From Bimastos eiseni (Eukaryota > Annelida > Clitellata > Crassiclitellata > Lumbricidae), in NCBI GenBank assembly GCA_959347315.1, contig OY365810.1:15866500-15930499 (forward strand): a stretch of DNA of 64,000 bases, in the 5' to 3' direction. The notes below the pieces were generated by a model. The model ran no database searches. It had not been told where the DNA came from and saw only the letters and a list, made by a program, of their open reading frames with translations. A program made the translations under genes and the position numbers. The stretch's first letter is position 1. The number at the start of each line of letters is the position of its first letter. Of this stretch, positions 47,816-59,067 are shown in pieces.

Positions 47816-47821
47816 AGGCTG

Positions 47822-48084
47822 TTTTATTTTTGTTTTGAATTTCTTCCTTTAATAGTGGGGGACCACTATGGAGAATGAGAAGCCGGAGAATACCGTAGCT
47901 TCTCCCCATCATCTCAACGCCAACAACATACCAAAACCAGGAATAGCGGATCAGGGATTATCTGATCACCAGCCTATGCCGAGAGCCAGTAACATCGGCA
48001 TCACGCAACCGTGTTTAATGTACGTATCAGGTATTAAGCTGACAAGTAAACGCTTTGATCTTAGCCAAAAGGGCGAGAAGCGAT
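47822..48084 (-). pseudogene. U2 snRNA-derived retrocopy or snRNA-headed SINE
   Basis: On the minus strand from 48084 the sequence begins ATCGCTTCTCGCCCTTTTGG and continues CTAAGATCAA. That equals the first 30 bases of U2 snRNA with one change. After a region that has lost the GTAGTA branch-site-pairing sequence, a segment matching U2 stem-loop IIa follows (TGTCAGCTTAATACCTGATA, to about 48022). The next ~170 bases are not U2-like, and the copy ends in an A-rich stretch on the minus strand (complement of 47822-47848). SINEs with snRNA-derived heads are known, which would explain a U2 head on an unrelated body. A functional U2 gene is excluded by the missing branch-site region and the absence of the Sm site. 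Confidence 0.75.
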
Positions 48085-48954
48085 AACGTTTGGATGATGA
48101 TGATCACAGAGATTTAACGACATCGTATGACAACAATGGCCGTTGACGTCTTTATAGTATTTATGTAATTTAATTTATATTGGCCAATCGGCTCTTCAGA
48201 TTGTTTTTTGTATATTGCTTTTTTCCTCTTAAGTTTTCCGTCCTTTTTTCTTTTCTTTTTTTCTTTTCTTTCTTTTTTCGTCTTTCTTTCTTTGTCTCTT
48301 TTTCTTTTTGTATATTTTTTTGGTATTTCGTATTTTTTGGTCACTTGGAGTCTTTTTAAGCCTCTTTTGGGCCTTCATTCTATTACCCGCATCGCATGCC
48401 GTGTTAAAGTGAAAAGGCGACGGTCGACGAGCTCGGTTCGAAAAAACGTGATTGGTTGAGTTAAAAATAGAGTTTACTAATGTATGGCTTTTTCAGGCAA
48501 GTGACCCACTACAGCAGACGCCTTCGCCATAAGAAGTGCTAGGTGAGTGAAGAAATAGTGAAGCAAATAATTTTAAAATGAAATGCATGGAGTATGAAAG
48601 TTATCATATTGGCCCTCATTCATTCAGTGTGTATAGATATGAATAATTATATTGTTCTAACTGAAAAAACTAGAAGAAGAAAATTGGACTTTTGAAGATT
48701 AAAAAAAACAATTTAATAACACACCTTTTTTAAACTGAATTCTAGGGGGTCTAGTCATGCCAGTCATCGTAAAAACAACCTTCAATCCATCTAGGTGCGG
48801 AACTCGACTTACAATGTTGAACGAAGCACGTCAGTAGAATGTAGTCGTCACTTCCAATGTAAATTCCAAACTGCATGTTTATTTTGGATTTATGTAACTC
48901 AGTTTCGTTAGATTCTTGGATCTTCCGATAACGAATCTCGTTGGCTCTATATAG

Positions 48955-49247
48955 CAGGGGTGTAACAAGTGGGGGGTAGGGGGCACCTGCCCCCCAGTTT
49001 CAAAACTGAAGGGGCAAAGCCCCCAGTTTTAGTGCTCAGTGCCCCCATGTGCCCCCCCAAATCGGTTCTTTTTATGTTTATCCAATGGCTTTTTAAGATT
49101 GCCTTTGTTAAAATAATTTGTGCCTCCCATTTTTCAAATTTCTGAGGGGCAAAATTCAAAAAGTGGGGACCAAAAAAATTTTTTGCGCTTCGCACGATAT
49201 TTTATAAATTATGTCCCCCCACTTTTCAGAACCTTGTTACACCTCTG
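48955..49247. mobile_element. hAT-type MITE with perfect 8-bp target duplication
   Basis: The left end CAGGGGTGTAACAAG and the right end CTTGTTACACCTCTG are inverted repeats with one mismatch. The 8 bases on each side are identical, CTATATAG (48947-48954 and 49248-49255). The 293-bp body is rich in G-run/C-run pairs (GGGGGG / CCCCCC) and can fold strongly. No coding capacity. Confidence 0.93.
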
Positions 49248-49255
49248 CTATATAG

Positions 49256-50400
49256 TATGCGTTTATAGCAGTATATCATCATCAGCGGCAGCAGCATCCT
49301 CATCAACAGTCCCTGACCACTGCCATTTGGCGGCAATGGTTACGAACAAATGATCTCCATTTGTCAAATCCATTGTTCCTCTCTATAATTAATTAATTCT
49401 GTCTTTTAATCGTCTCGTGCATATAATGGTATGTGACCAGCGACATAATAATAGGGCCTACTACATACGCAGCGAAGAGGAGGGGTTTCGAAATTCGGCG
49501 ACTTTCCGTACAGGTGCGTATGGCGGGGCGAGGGGTCCCGAAAATGTGTACGTACACAACAATATAACTGTGTAAGTTTGACGTACGCAATTACGTAATA
49601 TTAAAATCAGAACTGTAAACCCATTGCACGGACTCATGCAGAGGCGGTGATCTCGTTTGACAGGTGGAAGACACCCAATGAGAGGGGTAGAAAATGGGGT
49701 GTACAAACTCATAACGTGTCCCTCTCTGTAGGAGGTGGGGGGACTTGTTCCCCTCGACCCACGGGATCGCCGGACACTTGAGAGAAACAGGCTTTAATTC
49801 GAGGATCATGTCTGGGCTGACTGTTGACGTTGATTGATTGTACAGGTCTTTTATTTCCCAAGTCAGAACAAAATGGCGTGTGCCGTGTAAATTCCTGCCA
49901 CAGAAACACGGGAAATATATATAGCCCCTGCACGGACTATATTCCTGCTTAGTTAATTTCATGTAGCATAACTGACACGCGCAATAGGAGAGGCCGGGCA
50001 GAGGAGAATGATCGGGGGAGCAGGACACTAGGCTTAATTATTAAGACAGCTGAGATAATACATTTCCACAATATATATATATATATATATAATATATATA
50101 TATAATATATATGTACTGTCATTTGAACTACGTACATGTACAAGGCAGAGAACAGGAGAAGAATTAGATAGTGTCGACATCCAGAGTGGGAGGGGAGAGA
50201 CTGAAAGCCTATGCGACCCTGAGAATGAGCCAGTTCATCGCTAGACAATAATATTATATGCCATCCCTGTATCACGAATTCCAGTGTACCAGTTCCAGGA
50301 TTAAATACTGTTAAATAAATGGCACAATAAATAATGTGCTGTATTGTCTGGCTGGTCGGATCGCCTGTAAAATCATTAAACAGTATTAGTTCTCGCTCTG
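49256..50400. other. Intergenic DNA with a TA microsatellite
   Basis: No recognisable gene. Minus-strand frames at 49591-50028 (145 codons) show no domain. A (TA)n run with AATATATAT interruptions lies at 50071-50112. Confidence 0.5.
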
Positions 50401-50404
50401 GAAG

Positions 50405-52124
50405 GTGTTATGGTAAGTACATTGAAAATTATAGACCTATTTCTATTTTGCCATTTTTCTAAAAATTCTTTGAAAAAGTTATGCACAAACGAATAATGTC
50501 CTATATTGCTATGAACGATACTTTATTTAATGGCCAATTCGGTTTTCGCAGTGGCCTATCCACATACATGGCCATTCTGGAAATGTGTGATAAGATCTCA
50601 GAGGCTAGGGATAGCAATATTTTCTCCATTGGAGTATTCTTTGACCTATTCAGGGCCTTTGATACAGTGGACCACGAAATCTTACTTTAAAAACTAGAAC
50701 ATTATGGGATAAGGGGCTTGTGTCTTGACTGGATTAAGGATTACTTAAAAGGCAGAAAGCAATGTGTACTCTATAATGGACATATTTCAAACTTACTAGG
50801 AATAAATTGCGGAGTCCCACAAGGTTCCATATTAGGCCCGCTGCTGTTTCTAATATATGTGAATGACGTCCATCTTGCCTCGTCAATTCTGCAGTTTATC
50901 ATGTTCGCAGATGACACAAATGTCTTCATGTCGGATAGCTCATTTTCTGAACTGATTAACCAGATTAATGTGGAACTTGGAAAGGTAGGGACCTGGTTTA
51001 GAGCTAATAAACTGTCATTGAACTTTTAAAAGACAGATTACATACTTTTCAGCTCAAATAGGAAGATTGCTTCTGTTTTTGACTTTTCGTTTGCTATCAA
51101 TATTGATAATCAACGCATAAACGGGGTGACATCTGCCAAGTTTTGGGTGTCTATATAGATGATCAACTATTGTGGAAACAACACATAGCCTACATTTCGG
51201 CTAAATTGGTCAAAAACATAGGCATAATATTCAGACTCCGACATATTCTGCCAAAAAATATACTTCTTAACTTATATAATTCATTAACCAATCCTTATCT
51301 TTCCTACTGCAACCTAATTTGGGCATCGACGTATTGTACTCGATTGATCTCTCTGATAACTCTCTAGAAACTAATTTTTCCGCATTATATGTAATGTACA
51401 CCAAACAGCCCATACACCTGGTCTATTAACAAGTTTGGGAATATTGCCATTTGTAAAAATTAATAAGCTTCAGATAGGCATATTCATGTACAGAGCTAAC
51501 ATGCGCCTCTTGCCCAGCGGGTTCGACAGATGGTTTAGAAAAAACCTAGAGATCCATAGTCACGCCACTCGTTATTCAAACAAGATTCATCAAATTGGCG
51601 CTAGCACGACAATTAGAAAACACAGCGTCCGAATATGTGGCCCGCTCTTGTGGAATATGCTGCCAACTGCTTTAACTAACGCGTCTACGTTGTGTCAGTT
51701 TAAAAATAAGTATAAAGTATACCTACTGACTGATCAGAATCCTTAACAATCAGCTTCGGCCTACAAGCCTGCTGTTACTATGATGTTGAATATTGATTTG
51801 GTCTGATGATATGCACAGTGTTGTTGTTATATAACTTTGTAATTGATTACGTCTGCATTATGCGAGGCGAACTTGTTGCTATGACGTTCACCTTTTGGTT
51901 AGTTGTTATTAATGTAATTGCGAAAGGTTTTCTTTTTTCTGTGAATTGTTTCATTGGTTGTATAATTATTGAATGAAATTGGGTGACCTCTGTTAGCGGA
52001 GCGGTTCGCTCCTTTGGGGTTTCCCATTGTGCACTGTGTTACTCTATTGTTACCTCGATTGTATTCAGTACTATGTAATTTACTGGTGAACAATAAAGCA
52101 TTTTTTTGATTTGATTTGATTTGA
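50405..52124 (+). pseudogene. 5'-truncated non-LTR retrotransposon (LINE copy B), RT domain to 3' end
   Basis: This copy belongs to the Jockey/CR1-type group. It starts within the reverse transcriptase at ENYRPISILP (about 50425). The RT blocks follow in order: FGFRSGLSTYMAI, FDTVDHEIL, CGVPQGSILGPLLFLIYVNDV, the catalytic FADD (about 50900) and WFRANKLSLNF. A TAA after DHEILL, a stop after LSLNF, and frame changes near 51130 and 51360 inactivate it. The C-terminal piece (51435-51746) with LWNMLPTALTNAS is intact to its stop. The 3' UTR has a hairpin (51998-52012), an AATAAA (about 52091) and a TTTGATTTGATTTGATTTGA tail. Copy A at 25.2-26.3 kb belongs to the same family. Confidence 0.9.
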
Positions 52125-52221
52125 AGTAGGCCTATAAAACTAAACAAGACAACAGATATCATGCAGTATAGTATAGATATTGGTTCATAATAATTACAGT
52201 GTTCCAAACCAAACGATCGAG

Positions 52222-52226
52222 AGGGA

Positions 52227-52259
<33 letters not shown>
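52222..52259 (+). repeat. (GACA)n microsatellite
   Basis: A pure GACA run followed by GA-rich sequence to about 52325. Confidence 0.93.
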
Positions 52260-52379
52260 GATTGATGGAAAGGAGATTGAGTGAAGGAGGAGAAGGAAAG
52301 ATGGAGGAAGGGAGAGACAGAAAGAGTTATGATTTCACCGAGCGTCAAAGTAGGTTCACAATTAGGCCCAGCGTCTGAA

Positions 52380-54100
52380 GATTATCAGTGGCTCTAACTT
52401 TAGTTCTTTTGGCAATTGTAACGGTAATTGTGCGTTACATAGCATAACGCAGTAGGGTCTAATGTGGTTCAAGAGACGTTTAGTCTATGTTACAATCATT
52501 ACAAGTTGGCCTGGAACACTTAACAGTCCACTTTCCCTAGCTTCAACTTAGAAGCTGCGAGAGTGTCCAATAAGAGTAGGCCTAGGCCTACTGTCGTCCA
52601 AAACTCCAAATCATTCCAAAAGGCTGGAACACTTGCCCTAGGCTTGACAAAATTATTCATTTCGGCTTCTGAATTATAATTTATGCCCTCGTCCTCGAGT
52701 TGCCTAGGGTTAAAATCATGTCTTTAAACTTCTGCAGGGAATGATTAGATTTGAGTGAGGCTAACTTGTCAACAATAGCTTTAATTGTTTGGCATACTGA
52801 CAACTCGTATTAATCCCAGAAGGACAGTGCATATGCAAGTTAATATAATATCACGAAGTGTAGTTCCATGCATTGTCTAGGAAGTAGGAGAGAACCAATA
52901 ACAGACACAAGCCTCGCTTAATTAGGATCGCCTATTATCTAAATTCTATGGTCACTGATTTGTCCGCAGAAATGAAAGAAGCTATCGACTAACCCTCTGG
53001 AATTGATCACAGAGTGGATTTGATGATCATCGATTAATGCACTCAGCATTAGTTAGACACGGGCGCAATAAAAGTGTTGATTAATAAAATAAATAAATAG
53101 TAATAATTGCTTATAAAAAGAGTTTCGGTCTTGGTCTTGCCATGATCTCGGACCACTCGGTCTCAGTCAGCATAAAATTAAATTAGGATAAGCGTGTGAG
53201 ATAAGAGAATGATGTGTTCGACAAAATAGAGAATTATATATCAAGGATAACAATAAAGATCACGAACACTTGACTAGCAGTTTGGAGAAGAACGGGACGT
53301 GTGGATATGGCGAAGGTGGAGTGAATCGAGCGGTTAGAATGAAAGAAAAAATGGTATAGCCATGTTACTAATTAAGTTCAGTTAAGATTTTAGTTAATAC
53401 TATCTAAAGAGTTGTCTTTTGTACAAACTTGTAATGGTTCTAAACCATAGCCTAATTATAGTGCTACAGTGTTTATTTTTTACCGCGAAAATCCCCAGGA
53501 GGCCCTAACCAGCGGGGTCTTCTCTGTGATCCGATAGCAATTTTAAAATGTGTGATAATTATTTTTTGTTCTGTTATGCTTACTGGATTGCCAAATATAC
53601 TTTGATTGATTGATTGATTGATTGAAGATATAGGCATCTGCATGCTGCAAATTATTTGATGGCAGACGACAATATTAATCCCAACGGAAAAAATTGGAAG
53701 ACGTAGAGAGAGAAATTGGTTGAATCGTATGACCGTCAGGGTTGGCCCCCCTTGTCCTAGCTGACACCGTCAGTACTGACATCATCATTTCTGACACCGT
53801 CGAGTCTGACGCCGCTACTTTGGCATCATACACGGCGCGTCAGTCGATTTGTCCACGGCAGCAATTTATCCACAGAGATTAATGGCGTCGTCATTAACTA
53901 ACAGAATGAAGCTCTTCACTCTGTGGATCACAACTTAACACGGGTGTGTCGCAGTTCACAGACTTCTTGAAACAGTAGGCCTAACTGTTCACTTTGAGGC
54001 TTTGTAATGTTTTGCGACGAATCGAATAAAGGTCTTGTTGAAGACACTCTCGTCCGCTTTTGACAATACGAATAGTGATATCAATTTAAGTTTATTGATA
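52380..54100. other. Intergenic DNA, no confident gene
   Basis: AT-rich with a TTGA run at 53603-53625 and a short piece of the GACCAAGACC family near 53125. No coding signal found. Confidence 0.5.
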
Positions 54101-54363
54101 AAATACCAATAGGATATATTTCCTGTTTGAATTAATAATAAGCCCGCATACAAATACGAATATCTGTATATTTAATCCAGAATCACAATGCTTTCTAAAC
54201 TTAGAAATAAAATCATACGCAGTCATCTAAAACGTGAGTTCTTATTCTGGTGGTAGATTGAAGCTTTTAATCGTTCTGTCGCTATTCGCCATTGGAGAGG
54301 CCAGAAGCCTAGTCGATCCAGTTGTGCGACTCTCGTGGAAGATGGAAAGTTTGAATTTTTATA

Positions 54364-54426
54364 TAGGTTTGAGACGAATCGGGGTAGCTGACGAAATAGT
54401 CATACACACGATTCGTCTCAAACCTA
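54364..54426. repeat. Perfect 18-bp hairpin with 27-nt loop
   Basis: Arms TAGGTTTGAGACGAATCG (54364-54381) and its exact reverse complement (54409-54426). Size and loop resemble a small stem-loop RNA, but the stem is short for a microRNA precursor. Confidence 0.85.
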
Positions 54427-54710
54427 ACTTTTTGCATATCAAAGTAACAAAACGTGAGAGGTGAATTGCAACACTCCGACACGAGGAGCAATGATCAGCA
54501 AACGGATCGATTTCCTTAACCGTCCCAAAGGTGAAGTCGACCTGTTCATTCGTCAGTGACGCAGGTGATGTGAGCAGTAGGAGAGATATGCCTTGCATGG
54601 CCGCCATACGGTCAAATTCGACTCATGTAGTAACTTGTGATCATCCATTCTAACTATGACTTGTAACCAAACTCCATTGTAGGCCTATGAGTTTGAATTA
54701 TCAACAATAA

Positions 54711-54795
54711 TTATTAACGTCGTGACGTGTGTGTGTGTGTGTGCGTCATTGTATGTGTTATGCTTTTACGCTTCACTAATTCAAGGTCGTTTGTG
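54711..54795 (+). repeat. Dispersed repeat with (GT)n core, copy 1
   Basis: CAATAATTATTA, a (GT)n run, GCGTCATTG, then TTTTACGCTTCACTAATTC and AAGGTCGTTT. The same blocks recur in order at 56279-56395. Confidence 0.75.
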
Positions 54796-55073
54796 CAAAT
54801 TTTTCTGTATGAGGCGCTGCTGTCTCCCTCGTATATAAAAATATAAGGTTAAATGTTCGACGCGCGTTAATAATACGTCTAAAAAAGTTATATTGACGTG
54901 TATGAGTAGGCCTATAATATACATCGTGTAGGCCCTAATGTAAGTATATTTGCAGCTATTAATATAAAATGAAAACTTAATGGATGAAACTCGAGAAGAG
55001 CACCACTTGCGTTGCGGTTGAATTATGAGCGAATGCAAAGATAGACAGCTCGTCAAAGTCAACAAACTCTGCA

Positions 55074-55270
55074 GCGACCTGTGATTTTTCACGAGTTAAG
55101 TAGACCTACGACCTGTGATTTTTCACGAGTTAAGTAGGCCTACGACCTGTGATTTCTCGCGGGTTAAGTAGACCTACGACCTGTGATTTTTCACGGGTTA
55201 AGTAGGCCTACGACCTGTGTTTTCTCACGGGTTAAGTAGACCTACGACCTGTGATTTTTCGCGGGTTAAC
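55074..55270 (+). repeat. 34-bp tandem array, six copies, alternating variants
   Basis: Each unit contains CGACCTGTGATTTTTCAC and GGGTTAAGTAGRCCTA. Starts are at 55074, 55108, 55142, 55176, 55210 and 55244. The linkers alternate strictly TAGACCT, TAGGCCT, TAGACCT, TAGGCCT, TAGACCT, so the effective period is 68 bp. Confidence 0.95.
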
Positions 55271-56278
55271 AGCTAGTTAGTGACGAACACAAATACAAGC
55301 ACGAATATCCGTATACATTATAGTTAATCCTGAAGCACAACATCTGCCTGCGCTATTTTGTCATGGACAACGTCATTTTTTTCTTATGTCGGCAGATTGA
55401 AGCACTTCATCGAAATGTCACAATTCGATAGTGAAGCGATCCAGATGACTGATTCTCGTACGTCACGTGCATCATTAATCGCCTGTGAATAAGCTGGTTC
55501 CCGCGACCTTGCTTTTGTGGACGCTGCAGAAATGTTGAGTTTACGATTACGATCATAAGTTTTTTTATAGATTTTAGTCACGAATGAATTTTATCAAATG
55601 TCATGGGTCTCATTTGGTTTTTGGATTTAAATTATTTACATTTCGGTTAAATTTGATTAAATGGTTAAATTTGATATGACATAGGCCTAATATCAAACCA
55701 TCTCTGCGCATGACATTCGGCCATGCTGGTTGATTGATCGACTATTGCATCATTTTGACGATTATCTACATCTAAGTCAGTAACTTCTAACTTAGTGCTA
55801 GGTTTGCGCACCGGACTAATTCGTCGGCCTTGCCAAGAATTTTGTAAATTTAAATGGCATTTTGTTCGTAAGTTGCCTATAGGCCATGTGACTGCAACAG
55901 ACAATCCCTTCTGATGTACACGATTCTTTCTGATGTACACGACCATGCGGACGTGTACGCCTCCTGAAGCCTATTGTTTTCCTCTCGGTGGAGGGCGGTC
56001 GACGAGGTCGCGGTTGGAGAGATCTCAGTCACAGGTGGCTGGCTATTCAATCCACCGACCAACACACGACGAATGTCTTCTACATTCTCCTTGTGCCTCA
56101 CAAAATAATATCAGTGTGTGTCATCTTCCACCAAGGAATGTGTGTTATCTTCCACCATCGTCCCCGAATCTGTCTGTCTGCCTGCGAATCTGTCTGCGAA
56201 TCATTACGAGTTTTCGCTCTACCCTATCGACGCAACTTGGCCCAGAGACTCTGAACATCCATGCGATCTGTCAGCTGT

Positions 56279-56395
56279 CGACAATAATTATTACCGGTGT
56301 GACGTGTGTGTGTGTGTGTGCATGTGTCATTGCGTCATTGTGTGTGTCATACTTTAACGCTTCACTTATTCAAGGTCGTTTTGTGTAAATTTGTC
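56279..56395 (+). repeat. Dispersed repeat with (GT)n core, copy 2
   Basis: Same block order as 54711-54795 with slightly longer GT part. Weaker similarities upstream of both (for example CAGATTGAAGC near 55391 and AGATTGAAGC near 54257) suggest an older duplication of a larger block. Confidence 0.7.
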
Positions 56396-56399
56396 TGGT

Positions 56400-57870
56400 G
56401 GGTCCACGCTTTAGGGCCTATGATATTTAATAAAACAGTGAAAACTGCTGCGACAATTGTGTAAGCCTATAGTCAGAACCCTAAAAACATAGAAGCAAAA
56501 GAATTCGAAAGACTGTTAGGACAATAAATCCAGAGCGGGAATTCATGGGAACCCGGATTGACATAGCTAATTACGGTGCCTAGTCGGAAGGTCTGATCTG
56601 CCGGTAGCAAAAGACTGGCGGTTCTTTTCAGTCGAGCTTATATTTCAGTCGAGCGTAACCAAATATCAGATGACTTGTTGTTATTATTGGGAACCAGTCA
56701 CTGTGGTGTAGGTCTACACCTTGATTTCGCTTCGTCAGTTTCATCCGGCTCTTGCTGCCCCCAAAATCCACCTGCATTTTGTGAGTCATGAATCATGATA
56801 ACTTTTAACAAGCACGTAACAATAATTATTTGCATAAAATTTATGGAACATTCTGCGCCTCTGCGACAATGTATATATAATATAAGTATATAATATTAGG
56901 CTATATATATACATAATATATAATTATATATATATTGTATATGATGGCGCTGCTGTACGCAGCACATTACTCGCTTAATCCAGAGGTATTAATAAACTGA
57001 ATGAACTCCAGATCAGAACCACCAAAACTTAAATTCTATGCAACGAATGATGTTTCAGATGAAAGGAGTTTGCCTCGAAGTGCATCGACACACTCTCATC
57101 ATATCTCATTGCTCGTGAATAACATGGTTCCCTGCGCTTAGCATTCAAGTGACTCGTTAGAAATTTGGACTTGACGAATATGCCTACGTTTATGAACTAT
57201 TTTTCGCTGAGAAAGTAGGCCGGAAATAGGTGGATAATTGGTGGTGTAGTGTAGTTACAGGCCTACATAAATTACACATACGCATAATAATAGGCCTGGC
57301 TAGTGAGCACTGAGCATAGGTGTAAGCCTAGTACGCATTTAAGTGTTGATGTTTTTTTAGCCGTAGCGCTATATTCAGCATGTGCAAAGAGGCCGTCTTG
57401 TGGGCAGTTAGTTGTTATTAAATGCGAAGTCGTTGACATTCTTGACGTTGAGATGTTAAGGGTCACTGAAGGGCATGAGTCAGGCTCTTCATCTTATTCG
57501 CTTGATTGCGTTGACGCTCAAAAGCCGCCGGATGTTAGTGACTGCTCTTCGCTGTTAATATAATACGGGAGTAGTATAGTAAGTGAGATTTGATGCCCAC
57601 TTGAGGAATGTGGTGAGAAATGTGGTGAGTACGGCGTTGGGGTAAGGTGACGTAGGAATGCAACCCTAAGTAGGCGTGGCATAGGCGGCGGCTGGCGGCC
57701 CAAACCATTTGTAATGTCTGTCAATCATCTATTGTTCTCGAAGAGTACTAATCCTATTGGTTAGCGTGAGAGCCACCGCATTGTTCCGCACTTTTAACAA
57801 ACGATTGACGCGTGTCTTGCCATAGACCGGCCTGCATACCATAAAGCGCATTGGCTGAAACAACGCACAT
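56400..57870. other. Intergenic DNA, no confident gene
   Basis: AT-rich with a TA-rich patch (56870-56945) and one copy of the GTGAATAA-family repeat (57113-57170). An 86-codon frame at 57303-57563 has no recognisable domain. Confidence 0.5.
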
Positions 57871-57933
57871 TCCTATCGAATGGGCGGCTACTCCCTGCTC
57901 CCCCTCTCCTTCCACCCCAAATGGGCCACGGAG

Positions 57934-57974
57934 AGGGCAGGGGCAGGGGTGGAGCGGGGCTGGGGCTGGGTCGG
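57934..57974 (+). other. G-run cluster with quadruplex potential
   Basis: Six runs of three or four G separated by short loops (GGGCAGGGGCAGGGG, then GGGGCTGGGGCTGGG and TCGGG) stand just before the 58-kb minisatellite, on the same strand as its G-rich side. Confidence 0.7.
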
Positions 57975-58040
57975 GCTGCTGCCCCAATGGATGAAATGCG
58001 CAATGGATGAGATGCGAACCTGCGCGCATAATTATGATAA

Positions 58041-59051
58041 CGGGGCTCAGACAGGTCTCTGGCTGGGCTCTGACTGTGCTCTGTTGAGCTCTGACTGGAC
58101 TCTGTTGGGTTCTGGCTGTGCGCTGTTGGGCCCTGCCTGGGGTCTGTTGGGCTCTGGCTGTGCTCTGTTGGGCTCTGCCTGGGCTCTGTTGAGCTCTGAC
58201 TGTGCTCTGTTGGGCTCTGACTGGACTCTGTTGGGCTCTACCTGGGCTCTGTTGGGCTCTGACCTGATTCTGTTGGGGCTCTGGCTGGTCTCTGCCTGGG
58301 CTCTGTTGGGCTCTGGCTGGGCTGTTGGGCTCTGACTTGACTCTGTTGGGGCTATGGCTGGGCTCTGTTTGGCTCTGACTAAACTCTGTTGGGTTCTGGA
58401 TGTGCCCTGTTGGGCCCTGATTGGACTCTATTGGGGCTCTGGCTGGGCTCTGTTGGGCTCTGACTGGACTCTGTTGGGCTCTACCTGGGCTCTGGGGCTG
58501 GGGTTCTCCGTGTGCTTTGCAGAGCTCTAGCTGGGCTCAGTCTGGACTCTGTTGGGCTTTGCCAGGGCTCTGGGGCTGGGGTTCTCTCTGTGCTCTGCAG
58601 AGCTCTGGCTGGGCTCTGTTGGGCTCTAACTGGACTCTGTTGGGCTATGGCTGTGCTCTGTTGGGCTCTAACTGGACTCTGTTGGGCTCTGGCTGTGCTC
58701 TGTTGGGCTCTGCCTGGGCTCTGTTGAGCTCTGACTGTGCTCTGTTGGGCTCTGCCTGGTCTCTAACTTGACTCTGTTGGGGCTCTGGCTGGGCTCTGTT
58801 GGGCCCTGATTGGACTCTATTGGGGCTCAGACTGGACTCTGTTGGGCTCTAACAGGACTCTGTTGGGGTCTGGCTGTGCTCTGTTGGGCTCTGCCTGGGC
58901 TCTGACTTGACTCTGTTGGGGCTCTGGCTGTGCTCTGTTGGGCCCGGCCTGGGCTCTGTTGGGCTATGACCTGATTCTGTTGGGGCTCTGGCTGTGCTCT
59001 GTTGGGCTCTGCCTAGGCTCTGACTGAGCTCTATTGGGGCTCAGCCAAGAG
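58041..59051 (+). repeat. ~21-bp minisatellite, about 1 kb
   Basis: Units of about 21 bp such as CTCTGTTGGGCTCTGACTGGA are repeated throughout, themselves two related halves of 10 and 11 bp (CTCTGTTGGG / CTCTGNCTGGN). Because 21 is a multiple of three, a frame (LLGSDWTLLGSGCA type) stays open for up to about 150 codons at 57880-58335 and 58421-58771. I regard these as artefacts. Confidence 0.95.
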
Positions 59052-59067
59052 TACTAATCTGACCTAG

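Noticed and set aside
48022..48084. A functional U2 snRNA gene
   Set aside because: The branch-site recognition sequence and the Sm-site region are missing, and no upstream promoter element is evident.
57880..58771. Frames of 151 and 116 codons (LLGS repeats)
   Set aside because: They follow the 21-bp minisatellite, which is triplet-periodic and therefore open by construction. No coding signal exists outside the array.
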